Below are positions 33,603-45,001 of a DNA stretch of 64,000 nucleotides, piece after piece. The position numbers were made by a program, and so were the translations under genes. The notes under the pieces were generated by a model. It did no database searches and was not told the origin of the DNA. It was given only the letters and a program-made list of their open reading frames with translations. Location: NCBI GenBank assembly GCA_029747585.1, contig JAPEVF010000155.1:23342-87341 (forward strand). The letters are read 5' to 3'. This DNA is from Pleurotus djamor (lineage: Eukaryota > Basidiomycota > Agaricomycetes > Agaricales > Pleurotaceae). Positions within the stretch are counted from its first letter, which is position 1. Every line of letters starts with the position of its first letter.

Positions 33603-34569
33603 AGTGTGTAACCGCCGCAGAAGCGATGATCTTGGTCCCATCCCCGTAGAATCTGTCGTGACGGCTGTAATATCTTGAAAGGCCTGTAGAACTATGGTTG
33701 AAGTTGAATTGATGATTTTTTACCGCCAAACATGGAGAACGCTGGAGTGGACTGAGCCCCTTTGTATCTCCTAGGAAAGGGGGTCTCCTGAGTACGACCA
33801 TGTGACTGATGGTTTGGGGACCGCGATCCCGACTCCCGAGACTCAGACTCAGCTTGTGCTCGCTCATCCACTCTATCTGTCTGGAACACAACAAAACGAA
33901 GACTCATCGCACCCACATTCCTCAAGAAAAGGGCTTGGATGTCTTAGAGTACCCCGCAAAGCTGGCTGATGCGTTCTTTGAGCGCCCGGGCACTCCGAGC
34001 TGGCGGTGGAACTCGGACGGAACTACTGCTTACTGGTGCGACTTATTTCGGATATTGAAGAGTTGAAGTCGGTGAAGATGTTACTGCAAGGAAGTAATGA
34101 ATGGAGTTTCGGGGAGATTTGGGAGCTCTAATGGTGCGCTTGCATTGTCCCTTCGCCTCGAACTTGACTTCATGCCCAGATACTCCCAGTGATGTCGCAC
34201 AAATACCTTGTTTTCGCAGACAGAACTGATACTTCTGTCGCTTTCCTTCCTCGCTTCCTCGCAATGCGCTCCTCGTGGTCTCGAGGCATGACTGTAGTCA
34301 AATCAAGTCCAGGTCCTCCGCCATTCTCATACTGCCGCATTGACGAGGTGTCGTTCCTCTATCGGCGCTGGGAGTACTAGTGAGTGGTTTTCCTCCATTT
34401 CATGTTCTCGCGTACGTGATCATCTAATCTCCAAGTTCCTCGGAAATATCAAAGCCGAAGAGTGGGGTTGACGCCAACAAGACGTATAAGTAGAAGCGAA
34501 TGTCCCTCTTCGAAAACCTCCTCGATTTCCCCACAATCTTGGGGTATTCTCTGGGCGAATTCTCCAGTC
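33603..34569. other. Intergenic region
   Basis: About 970 bases between the repeat-protein gene and the next DUF6534 gene. A plus-strand fragment near 33930-34060 (EYPAKLADAFFERPGTPSWR) has protein-like composition and could be a gene remnant, but I could not extend it. Confidence 0.35.
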
Positions 34570-36218
34570 ATGATTCGTGGTGATGTAGCGCTAGTTTTGA
34601 AAGCCATGTGAGTTACTTTCTTCCGAAAAATCGACCCCGCTGTTCATCACCTGTTACCCAGCATCCCGTCGTACATAATCGGATTCACCCTCAGTTTGGT
34701 CTTGTACGGCGTATGTTCACTCCTTTCGGGCTCTCTGGCTGCTTGCGCTGACCTCTCCCCATATTCAAGACACTGTTAAGCCAGGTACGCTCGGTTTAGG
34801 TATGATCCCGCCCGAGCGATGATAATAATCTCCGAACCGCCCACCACCCCAGGCAATCGCCTATTTTCGTTCATTCTCAACGTAAGCACGCAGTCTTTGC
34901 CACTCCTTTGCATGCCTAACAAACCGTCCCCATAGTGACCAGCGGCTCATCCGGCTACTGGTAAGCTTACTGCGAAACATGTTCCCATGGGGCGGTGTGA
35001 TAATGATATTCCCTATGCGTCTATGCTAGGTCGCGTACCTTCTAGCGGTTGAAACCGCGCTGACTGTCTACGACGTGTGGAATATCTCGAGCCACCTTCA
35101 AACAATCCCGCCGGATACTGATGACGGTGTCATCCTCAGCGGTTCGTTCGATAATTGTCAGTCCGTCTTCCAATTGCCGCTCGTACTGATGCTAACCGAC
35201 TACGTCTACCCCATTTCAGTGATGCAACTGAGTAAGCCCGCCATTCAGTATCCCCTTCATCATTGTTCTCAGTTCGAGCTCCCATGACAGATACCGTTTT
35301 GACGGTAAGCCTACAGTTCGTCCTACCTACTTGTCTGACTTCGTCAACTGCGCTAGGTCCTTGTTTCTACCCCAGTTCAGTGTTTCTACGCATGGAGGCT
35401 TCGTACCCTCCAAGGGTCAAAATTCTTGACCGTGCTTATGTACGTCTTGTCCGTTGTTTCGCTCAGTAAGTCTATCTCTCCTATTTAATCCAGAACGACT
35501 ACTAACATGGTTAATAAAACCAGTAACAGGGATAATTACCGCCGTTGTCGTACCCCGAGGAATCCCTCTTTCGATCACCGCTGAATTTATTCAGAGCTTG
35601 AACCTCCCTGGGGACGCGACGACGTGGGTTTGGGTACCTACGCTGATGTGGCTCGGGACTTCGGCTTTGGCGGACGTTCTCATCACTGGGGCGTTATCAT
35701 ATCGGCTTGTACGTTTAGGTCGACTTTTTACTTATCTGTTCCATGTTCTGACGCACTCTTCGATTTGTCCAACAGATTCAACTCAGAACGGGGATGAAGG
35801 GTACAGACAACGTCGTGAATAGCATCATCCAAAGTAAAGATTTCGCCGCGTGAACGGACTTGGTTTTCAACTTACGATCATATCTGTCCAGTGACCGTTG
35901 AAACTGGCCTTTTGACTTCGGCTTGTATCATCGCCGAAATTATCTTGTTCGTCATTGAAGCCGTAAGTTGTTGTCTACTTCCCTTCGATATTCCGTCGTT
36001 TACTTGCTCGTCTCTTTACCCAGGCTGGCGACACAAGCATAGCTGCGTTGAAGCACCTCCCCGCTCATGACATACCTGCGAAGTACGTCATAGCCGACTT
36101 CGTCATCTCAAAACTGTACGCGAATACTCTGTTCGTTACGCTGAACGCACGGACACATTGGAGGATGAACTCGGTTATGCCATCGGTTCATACTGAGGAT
36201 GTGTATTTTCGACAATAA
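34570..36218 (+). CDS. DUF6534-type multi-pass membrane protein (copy C)
   Basis: Complete many-exon gene. The ATG at 34570 opens MIRGDVALVLKAI, then IPSYIIGFTLSLVLYG (helix 1), a 15-base exon TLLSQ, AIAYFRSFS, DQRLIRLL and VAYLLAVETALTVYDVWNIS (helix 2). Next are VLVSTPVQCFYAWRLRTLQG, FLTVLMYVLSVVSLITG and ITAVVVPRGIPLSITAEFIQ. The conserved C-terminal domain follows: TLMWLGTSALADVLITGALS, RTGMKGTDNVVNSIIQ, TVETGLLTSACIIAEIILFV and SKLYANTLFVTLNARTHWR. It ends at the TAA at 36216-36218. The D-V-L-I-T-G segment, the T-G-L-L-T-S segment and the Y-A-N-T-L-x-x-x-L-N-x-R ending are the family hallmarks. Function is unknown; the layout, with seven or so helices, is only superficially receptor-like. 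Its closest relative in the window is the inverted copy at 37727-39362. Confidence 0.85.
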
Positions 36219-36286
36219 AACCATTTCTCGTCAAGTCAACTCCACAATCAGATGCTGTACGAGCTCGATACAGCGAGCCTCATTAG

Positions 36287-37484
36287 TTAATCCTGATTCA
36301 CCACTCGGTGTTGCGGATAGTAGCGTCTTAAAGCCTTCCACCACACCTCCCATGGGCCCACATACCATGGAACGCACAGAATCATCGGCAAAGACGATGT
36401 CGATGATGACAATGTCGCCGTGGAATCCCTAATGTACCGGAATACCTCTGACGGTGGCTTCGCGCTATTCGCGTAATCAACCGCTTTCAGGCTGGGGAAA
36501 GCGTTGAATAGCGTGCTTTTGTGGGCTGTGGGATTGCTGACGGATCGACTGCTGACGCAGATGTAACGGAGGGAGGATGAAGGGATGCAAGACAGATCCT
36601 TCGCGCTCAGCTTTGGCTGTCGTAAGGATGGGAAAGTGAGTGGCCAGAACTCCGTAGAAGATGGAACATACCTCTCTCCCATACGCTCTGAGATTGAGGT
36701 ACTCAATCGACTCTAGGTAAGGAGACATCAAACGGAACTTCGCCGCGTTTGGAAAATCGATCTTGAGTGTCTTGATGTTCCTAAAGGTTTCATGAGGATG
36801 CCTGAAGCTCGTTGTATGGTGTATGCGCCCGACCAGATGTTTGACAGGGCGTTGTCCTTTATTCACAAAGACATCCCAGAGTCCTGAGTCGCCAATAAAC
36901 GTTTGAAGGCATGGAAGAGCGAACGATGGGAGAGGGAGGTCTTGGAATACTGCCGCTCCCAGATCCACATACTGGAGAGTCGGCTGTGCCACCAGTACTC
37001 TGAGTGTAGTGGCGGAGGTCACGCCAGAGATGAGGCTGAGGTGAGTGAGTCTGAAGCAATTATCGGAGGGAATCGTTTTGAGGATGATATCGGGCGTTGA
37101 TGGGAGTGACATATGTAATTTCTTGAGGTTGGGCATGGACGCGATGACGGTGGATAGCTCATAGTGGGCTGACACCTTGTCGAGCAGACTTTCACGCCCG
37201 ATCTTCAATATGAATTCTTTTGTGAGGGTCAGATGCTCGTGATTTGATGGGAGGTTGCCGCAGCGTGTATACATCGGATTCGTCTGCAATTCCCCATACA
37301 ATCCATCATAATACGGGGATGTCCCTTCGATAGTTATATGCCCATAGAGAATAGGGAGAGCGATATCGTACATCCCACGCGAGACAAAGAGGACCGGGAG
37401 GACCCTCGTTCGAAGGGGGGTTCCAACTTCCAGTAAGATTTGTATCCAGGACTCAGTGGGAAGAGAAAGCGACAAGTCCGACAT
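36287..37484 (-). CDS. F-box/LRR-type protein
   Basis: Probable F-box substrate adaptor of an SCF ubiquitin ligase, of the expanded mushroom type. The ATG at 37484 opens MSDLSLSLPTESWIQILLEV, an F-box-like start (L-P-x-E-x-W-x-x-I-L), followed by VLPVLFVSRGMYDIALPILY, the usual 'cells were changed' position after the F-box. Leucine-rich segments follow: MPNLKKLHMSLPSTPDI, FRLTHLSLISGVTSA, PTLQYVDLGAAVF and SPYLESIEYLNLRAYG. One intron near 36660-36600 leads to a final exon with LFNAFPSLKAVDYANSAKPP, SEVFRYIRD and WEVWWKALRRYYPQ. The same closing pattern (VFRYIRD...WWKAL) is found in the two F-box-type paralogs near 47-50 kb (VLRYLRD...WWENI and IVRHVRG...WWESL). It lies between two inverted DUF6534 genes. 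Confidence 0.72.
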
Positions 37485-37726
37485 CTGCTAGTGAGAATCA
37501 CTGAGAGCTTAAAGCTTTNAAAAAAGATACCTAAGAACTCACCACCGACGCGTCGAGGTCAAAGAATCGATGTGCGATGGTTGGCAACGTGGGACTGGGC
37601 GTCGACCCAATGATCACAGAACAGGAGGCCCCCCTTTCGCTCTCGTCGTGCCGTGTTCAGCATCGTCCAAGTCGACGAACGGGCGCATGATGAATTACAA
37701 GTTGGTAAGTTATACTTTTACAGGTA

Positions 37727-39362
37727 CTATACTTCAAAGATATCTTCTGTCTTCAGCGTATCGGCCTCCATTGCCTTAGCCCTCCATGTTACCCTGGCGT
37801 TCAACGTAGCCAACAGAGTATTGGCGTACAACTTTGATAGTGCAAAGTCAGCTATAACGTACTTTGCCAGAAACCCATGATTAGAGAAGTAATCGTCGCT
37901 GTTGAGGCCACCGTGTTTATCAAACTATGTGGAGTTAGGGTACTCCGTTTGGACAAAACGATGGTATCACGAAGTAAGCTGACTCACCGCTTCGATGAGG
38001 AACAGGACAATTTCGGCGATGATGCACGCAGAGGTTAGAAATCCGGTTTCTATCGCAACTAGGGATGCAAACAGNCCGAGTTCAGGTATATAATTCTCTG
38101 AAGACCGGCGCGGACATACGCTGAATGACACTATTAACAACGGTATCGGTTCTCTTCATCCCAGTTCGTGACTTGGACTAGGCAAATGAATTTGTGAGAT
38201 TGAGCTGCAGCGGAAGATGAGGAATGTGCCGTACGAGCTTGTAAAAGAGGCCTCCGGTGACCAGGACGTCCACCAGAGCCGAGGACCCGAGCCATAGCAA
38301 CGTAGGGAGTAAAGTCCATAACCCGCTATCCCCAGGGAAATTTGACTTCCCAATGAATTTCGCCGCTATGACCAGTGGTATTCCACGAGGGACGACCACA
38401 GCGGTAACTATGCCCATCACTGAAAAATCCAACAACCATCAATAAAACGTGTGGGAGATGACGAAACAGCCAGGAAGCTCACCCAGCGAAATGAACGACA
38501 AAAAATACATGAGGATGGTAAGGTACCACGAATTCTGAAGGGCGCGAAACCGCCACACGTAGAAGCACTGAACAGGAGTTGATACAAGGACCTTCAAAGG
38601 TAGATGTGATCAACGCGCTGATAGTTAGGTCAATATGACTACTGTGCTCACTATGAGGATTGTATCTGAAGGGATCATTGTCATAGATCAGTTCTACACA
38701 AGGAAGAAGAGAGGTGTAACACCCACTAAGCTGCATCACTGTTATACAGATCATCAGTTACATTGGCTGCATCAACCAGAGTTCAATGAGAAAGGGACTG
38801 ACAATTATAGAAGGATCCTTCAAGGCCAACGCCATAACTGGGTTCTACGCCGGTGCGAACGACAAAATGGATCGCAATATTCCACACATCGTAGCCGGTA
38901 AGCGCAGTTTCGACGGCTAGAAGATAAGACACCTGTACTCCAAATCCAAGTCGGGTTCCAAGTCCATTTGGTTAGCAAAACGCCAGCACCTCGTTGAAGA
39001 CAGGGAGGTTGTTTCACCAGTAGTCGAATGGAAATGTTGTCGCTAGGGGGTCACAAGTTAGAGGGGGAAGTGCAAATGGAAGTGGAAGAGAAAGAAGGTG
39101 GAACGTACGAGGAAAATGAACGAAAGTATGTGATCGCTTGGCTCAATAAAGTCTGGGTGGGTAGTTGAAATGATAATGAGGTTGGGAGGACGGAACCCAC
39201 GAACACCGTACAAGGATAAGGTGAGTGTCAAGCCGATGAGATAAGGTGGGATACTGAAAGCAAAAATGCAGATAGGATGGAGTACAGCGTCAGAATCGCA
39301 GTGCAAGGCCCGGGAGGTACTCACATGCTCTTCAGCGGAAGGTCCACCAGACCACGAAGCAT
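37727..39362 (-). CDS. DUF6534-type multi-pass membrane protein (copy D)
   Basis: Closest paralog of the gene at 34570-36218, in opposite orientation. The ATG at 39362 opens MLRGLVDLPLKS, then IPPYLIGLTLTLSLYG and TLLSQAITYFRSFSS on one exon, where copy C has an extra intron. The middle exons (about 38500-39050) parallel copy C. Then come MGIVTAVVVPRGIPLVIAAK, TLLWLGSSALVDVLVTGGLF, AIETGFLTSACIIAEIVLFL and YVIADFALSKLYANTLLATL. The last continues NARVTWRAKAMEADTLK and stops at the TAG at 37727. An N at 38075 lies in an intron. Like copy C it appears intact, so a membrane protein of unknown role is expected. Confidence 0.82.
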
Positions 39363-39924
39363 CCTCGTTGGAACTAGAATAAAGGCCTCCGATCCTCAGA
39401 AGCTGCAACCAAATTTCAGAGAGCGGGGAGGTAGGATAAAAACACCTTACCATTGCGCCCGGATTTCACGTCTTTATATCTTCTTTCGCGGACCCACTAC
39501 GACCCTTGTTCAATTCCAGTAGGAGACCTCGATCTGCATCTGGTGAATGGGGGTTCATTAAGAACCACAGGGAGTTCAATACAAAAGTGAAAGTAAGGCA
39601 ATCAAACTCAAAATGATGGGAACGGCCGGAGACTCAGCAACCCCGACTCAAAGGTGGCGCTATGCACCTCCGAAATCGCGGAACTGAGGTTTGTTTCAAG
39701 GTGGAAGTCGATCCCGACGGTGACGACTGGGAGAGTTGCCGTTGGGACAGTAAGCACTTCAGTTCGCTTGGGTCAGATTTCGCTAGTCTCTAGGAGACCG
39801 TCGCTTGAGAACAGGCACAGGAGAGATGAAACACAGTCCGAGAAGCAGGCTCCGGGTTCAAGGTAGTGTTTGATGGAAAGTGGCTATAGATAGCAGTATC
39901 GCGCGTGCCCATACGATGCATATG
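39363..39924. other. Intergenic region
   Basis: Upstream of the DUF6534 gene at 37727-39362. It should hold that gene's promoter. Short frames on both strands have no recognisable content. Confidence 0.4.
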
Positions 39925-41060
39925 TCAAAACAGGGAGAACATACAAGAGGTCATGACGAAATCAAGAAATGGCAAGACAGCACCCCAGAGCTGGGGGAGT
40001 AAGTACCAGCAAGGTTGAAGCACCTTCGACGTAAAAGGGAGTAAGTAAGAGACGTGGGCGATCTCCAAGGACATAGTAACATCAACGTCCGAACCCATGT
40101 GGGGCCATAGGTACAGTCGCAAAGTCACTTCCTCGTCGTGGGATCTCGGGCTGAAAATCCCTGGGCGGAAGATGGGAACCCATGAGCAAGCGATAGCCCG
40201 GCAGTGATCACGATGTACGGATACGCGAGGATGAAAGGGCGGGTAGCGAAGGAGACGTTCATAGAGGGTTTGTAATGACCCAGAGTTCGATGTGTTTGAA
40301 CCCAGAAGTTCATGTTCGAGTAGAGGTCTCAAACATTGAGGTCCATCATGCGACGACATCCAGGTAGATATCTCCGTACTACCATCTTCGATTGCGCCAT
40401 GATCAGCAGGAACCATGGAAGAGTTGGGGATCCTGGGGCTCGGGTACACGAGGCGAGGTGCGATTTCAGGATTCTAGCATTGTGGGTCGGAAGCATGTGT
40501 AAGTCGGAAACGATGGGGGGTAGATGCAGAGGTGAATGGGTAGGCAAACTCTCGCATGGGAGGGCGCTGAGGATACTTGTCCGCCACCGCCAGTTTGAGC
40601 TCTGCTCATCCCTCCACCACAAAGGATCACATACTCCTCGCGGGGATAGCGACCCGAAAGTAAGTGGCCGCTGACGCGGACTCGCTGAGAACGCCAAGGA
40701 GGGAACGGCAAATGTCCTCGAGTTCTCGCTGAGTTGAGATATGATCTCCGTGGAGGATGGATTACAGCGCCGAGACTGAGACATAGGTCGCGCGGCTTTC
40801 GCCACATCTGTGGACATGATGGCAGACAAAGACCAACACGAGCCAACCCGGTCTTTAGCCTCCTCCTCAGTGGTTTGTATTGACCATGGTGACACTTTGC
40901 CTCGACTGCTCGTCGAAAATGTAGTGGGTGCAATTCACGAGTCCCGAACTTCCAAAAACTGAATGTCTTGAATATCGAGGGCCTGATCGCAAATGAGAAT
41001 ATAGCCTCATCGGATACTGTCATTGCTCACCTTCCCGAAACCAAAGAGAATCAGCCGGCC
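39925..41060 (-). pseudogene. Probable decayed gene, possibly F-box-like
   Basis: Several minus-strand fragments in different frames have protein-like composition: PIFDGGGRLILFGFGK (about 41030-41075), STQRELEDICRSLLGVLSES with AATYFRVAIPAR (about 40640-40745), and NFWVQTHRTLGHYKPSMNVS with FILAYPYIVITAGLSLAHGF (about 40180-40310). Stops and frame changes between them prevent a single model with ordinary introns. The ELEDICRSLLGVLSES segment recalls the region after the F-box in mushroom F-box/LRR proteins, but this is a weak resemblance. I treat it as a remnant, or as a gene I failed to splice. Confidence 0.25.
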
Positions 41061-41850
41061 TCCACCGTCAAAGATAGGTACGAGTGGTCCAGCCCATGAC
41101 GTGAAGCCGTGTCAGGACACAATCCAGATGGACTTGACGAAATCTCATCGCTTCTTCGTAGCCATTCCCCGGTCCGACCCAACTTTCCAGGACGCTGTTT
41201 TTGTGTAACCGTGATGGACATTCGCTCAAGTCTGAGGTAACCAAGGTCGTGCGCGATTGGGGTCGTTTGACTCTGGGAAGGAGAACGTCAGCATCATTCT
41301 GCCTCTGTTGAGGGACAAAATTCGGGAAATAGCAAAAGGACGTTGGAAGAGAGGTAACAAAAGACTGAACCCACCCCAGTAAAGAAAGTACAGTGGCTTG
41401 GTCTCATTCCAGGCAGAATTGTAAGTCTCAGTGACCCATTGCTCTCGGCGTGTTGGTTCGGATTGGATTCGAGGGTGTGCAAGAGCCTGAGGGAGAGAGA
41501 AGAGAACACCGCCCGTGGCCCGAAGACTCCATCAAACCCACAGATCGACCGTGGAAACAAATTGCCTTTCAAGGAAAGGGATCTCTCCTAGCCCCTTCCC
41601 TCTAGAGTCGCACCGTGAGCTGTTCAGAGGGATATATATACAAGATATCATGGATATATAACGATACATTCAAGCAAGTGTGAGCACGAGTATCCCCAAG
41701 AGAAAAAAATATTCATGAATTAATCGTCAAGAAGAATCACCAGAGAAAGTCTTCATCTCTATCTCATGGAATTGTTCCTCGTAAGCTACCTTGACCACTG
41801 GTGCTATTCGAGCACCTATACGGATAGGAAAATTGGATGAAGGTGGTAGC
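41061..41850. other. Intergenic region
   Basis: About 790 bases with an AT-rich stretch near 41635-41720. It lies downstream of the DUF6534 gene whose stop is at 41851. No gene is seen. Confidence 0.4.
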
Positions 41851-43408
41851 TCAGTAAAATTGTCTTGCGAAGCAGAAGATGGACGACGAACCTCGTAGAT
41901 CAGCGCTTGGACTTGAGTGGCCCCTCTGCGTACGTGACCGCAAAGACAACCTGAATGATTCGATCGAGGTCTCGTCCGTTCCGTTTCGAAGAACGTTTCG
42001 AGAGTTCAGCCTAAAACGTGAGATCGATGTTCTCAGTGCAGTAGACCTCAAAATGGAATGAAAGGGATGGCGGCGCACGCTGCGAAGTACGAGTTTGCGT
42101 AGACTGTGTGGGGAGTAAGCGGAAGCCTCCAGGAAAAAGAAAGGAGAGGTCACTAACCTCTGGCCAGACAGATGTACACGCCCAGGTAGATCACTAAAGA
42201 ATAAGGTTAGACACACAGGGTAGGAGTCTCATAGCGATAACGTACATTCATATGGCAGCGCTATACTCTGCGAAGATAGCACAACTCGTCAGTCTCAAGG
42301 AAGCAAAATGGATAACCCGTCAAAGACTCACTAAGACGGCGGCAAGGACAGCGACAATGCTGACCCCAAAGCTCGGTGAACCGGTCTCATAGAGCAGTAT
42401 CGTAGGAACGTACCTCGTGATGAGCCCAGTCGCTGAAAACAGAGAATAATATTATTCCAAAGTCGACCTCGACCATGGGAACATAAAAGGACTTACTAAG
42501 TGTCATGACAATGATCCTATCGATCATCGTCGCAGACCTGCCAACCCCGCACATTAGATCACGTTTTCATGCGCCGGATTTCTTCAGCGGATTGACGCTG
42601 ATAGTGATAACTCACCTCGTAAACGCCGACCTCCTCTGCAACGCCAAATTCCAGCAAAGCATCCCCGCAAGGAACAAATCAATGAACGCCGAAACGAACA
42701 TCCCGCTAATGGACAACCACCGCCAATTCAACGTGAACTCTGCCAGACCACGGGTACCACAAATGACGACAACGGGGATAGTAGAAGCAAAGGTGTAGAG
42801 GATGAGAAGGATACAGGGGATGATAGGCCAGATTTGCTTGGTGAATCGGCGGACGCGGTCGAGGAAATAGATCTAACGGTGTAATCAGGTTGAGTTTTGA
42901 GACGGGGGCGATGAACGTAGGCATGGGAGTAGAAGGACGACGGACCTGAACGACGATTCCAGACCAGTTACCCACCAGGATCGTTGCTAATATCTGGTAC
43001 GGTGGATTGAGGAACATGAGAATCGGCGCGTTTAGGTACGGTTCGACCGCTGCTGAGTATAGGAGGTGTGTCGAGAAGATCATCCCGAATAGTTCTAATC
43101 CCCTATGGACACAAGAATAACGGTTAGAAAGAGCAGGTTGAGTGACATTCAACAGAGAAAACTCACCAGACAACCGCCGACTTCGCAAATTGGAAGTGAG
43201 TTCAGAAGGCGACGTTCATTCAGCGTTGAGCTCAACAAGGACGAGGAAGACATATAGTACTCACGAAGATCTTGATATGCATTGGATCCTTCGGGTAATT
43301 CGAATAGTAGAAGAACGCCTGAATCGTCGCCGCACCAAACAAGAAACTCGACACCAAAATCCCAACCTTAATAGCAACCACACTCGAAACCACCGAAAAA
43401 GTCGACAT
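41851..43408 (-). CDS. DUF6534-type multi-pass membrane protein (copy E)
   Basis: A complete gene with the same architecture as the other DUF6534 copies but a more divergent sequence. The ATG at 43408 opens MSTFSVVSSVVAIKVGILVS, then SFLFGAATIQAFFYYSNYPK with DPMHIKIF. Next are GLELFGMIFSTHLLYSAAVE, LNPPYQILATILVGNWSGIV, IYFLDRVRRFTKQIWPIIPC and ILLILYTFASTIPVVVICGT. The conserved domain reads LSISGMFVSAFIDLFLAGML, then RRSAFTR, SATMIDRIIVMT, and finally VYANSYFAA followed after an intron by LNSRNVLRNG. A hydrophilic tail ends at the TGA at 41851. The order of hallmarks (acidic residue in the D-L-F-L-A-G segment, Y-A-N-S-x-x-A...L-N-x-R ending) matches the family. Function unknown. Confidence 0.82.
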
Positions 43409-44050
43409 TTCGCTTCTTCAAAGACAAAAGGGACCGTGCGGTGGCTTAGGCGTTATGCGTCCAGGTCGTGTTGTAGGACGTAGGAGTGGACGTCGGAACC
43501 GACCTGCGTCGAGAGCGAGAAGGGAGCAAGAGGAATATTCGTACTTGGCTAATGGTTAAGGTTAAGAACACATCGAAAATGGAGTGTTGATAGGCGTTAC
43601 TGACGGGGTACGGGCCTTGAAAACCGAGAGGTCCGCATCAGTTCCTGGGGTCCCTTGTTGGGTCCAACCATTTGATAAGCTGTGCTAACAACGACACGCC
43701 TTCAGCACCAGTGGTGGTGGCGAGTTGCAAGTGGAGTTTCGTATACGTCCAGAAACTGGAGGAGATAGGCTTGTGACATGACGTGAGAGAAAGATAATAA
43801 GTTTCTTACCAGCCCGGTGCTAGTCGTTCCAACCGTGTAAAACGGAGAAATGCGAAGAGAAGAGATATGAAATGTCAGGAGACCAAAGGTTGCGTGATCG
43901 TGCTTGATGAAATTGTCAACATCCTGAGAGAACGGGAACTAGACCATCAAAACATACCGTGGCTGGGCAGGCACGAAAACATTCATCCGTTTCTCCGAAA
44001 CCTCCGTCTTGATGCTAACATTTCATCAGATCTCGATGACGTCGCTTTCA
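43409..44050. other. Intergenic region
   Basis: About 640 bases upstream of the DUF6534 gene at 41851-43408. It includes that gene's promoter. A short plus-strand frame at 43867-44082 has no recognisable content. Confidence 0.4.
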
Positions 44051-44630
44051 TCAACCAGGGAGCATTGTATGGACAACGATGATTGCATGCAATCGCGGGC
44101 AATTACCAGTCTGACGACATGGAAGTGACTTGGGCATTGTGGGGACGTTGGCACTTCTCACCACCTCAACCCGTGTTTTACAGCGGCTGTGTGAGCCTGT
44201 GACGCGAACGATTGTGAGACGTCCACCAAGGTACGCCACTACGATCGCCACTGAATCCGTGGCGTCGATCTGTTCCCGGTTAAACTCTACGTCGGAGGAA
44301 TCAATCAACCAAAAAAATCGACGACGATACGTTGGTACGTACTCAAGTTGGAAAATATGTTCAAGATGCAAAGTGAGAATTATCTGACCATTGGACGGAA
44401 GGACCCCATAATGCGAAGCTGTCAAAACTTTGAAGCCGTTATCATAACTTGACACATGTGGACGGATTCAAGGAATCCTCCCCGGATGATTGGTACCCGA
44501 AGGTAGCCACAGGTGAGGCTGAGCGTAACTATATCCCCGCCGAAGGGAGTGCACATAGTCAACCAAACGAACGGTGAAAATGACCTGGGTGTCGGAGAGA
44601 GCTCCCTGATGGTACACATATGTCCAATTC
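44051..44630 (-). pseudogene. Unassigned coding-like fragment
   Basis: A minus-strand stretch reads VIFTVRLVDYVHSLRRGYSY and WLPSGTNHPGRIP, then a TGA, then in the same frame SSYDNGFKVLTASHYGVLPS, HIFQLEYVPTYRRRFFWLID and ATDSVAIVVAYLGGRLTIVR, to a stop at 44051. The composition and the run of beta-strand-like segments suggest real coding sequence, but there is no family match and no clear start. The in-frame TGA may be a real lesion or may lie in an unrecognised intron. It could be the remains of a gene, or exons of one extending toward 45 kb. Confidence 0.3.
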
Positions 44631-45001
44631 TCAGCCTTCCTTCAGAATAGGAAACCGGGAACGCACCTTCGGATGCTACAACGAAGAGCTCTCGGGGATT
44701 GAGTTACGAGCAAGGGTGGTGAATTGGCTTACTGCAGGCGCTACTCTCTGTGCGATAGAACAAATTTCAACTTGAACTTGTAGCGAAAAGTTAGCATGTC
44801 GCAGTGTCTGGGCAGATGACCCATCGACGAGGAAGCGAGCGGGAAGGACCCTGATGTCCCTTATCCATGTGGTCGCTGTCGCTGATGGCTCTCATTCCGT
44901 GCCAAACGGCCATCCTTCCTAGGCCTAGAAAGCGAAAAGTGTCTTTCAAGATAAAGATCACAGTGAAGGTATGCATTTCCTCAACACTGTATATTCAAGA
45001 A
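44631..45001. other. Intergenic region
   Basis: About 370 bases just downstream of the first DUF3455 gene. It likely contains that gene's 3' untranslated region. No gene is seen. Confidence 0.35.
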
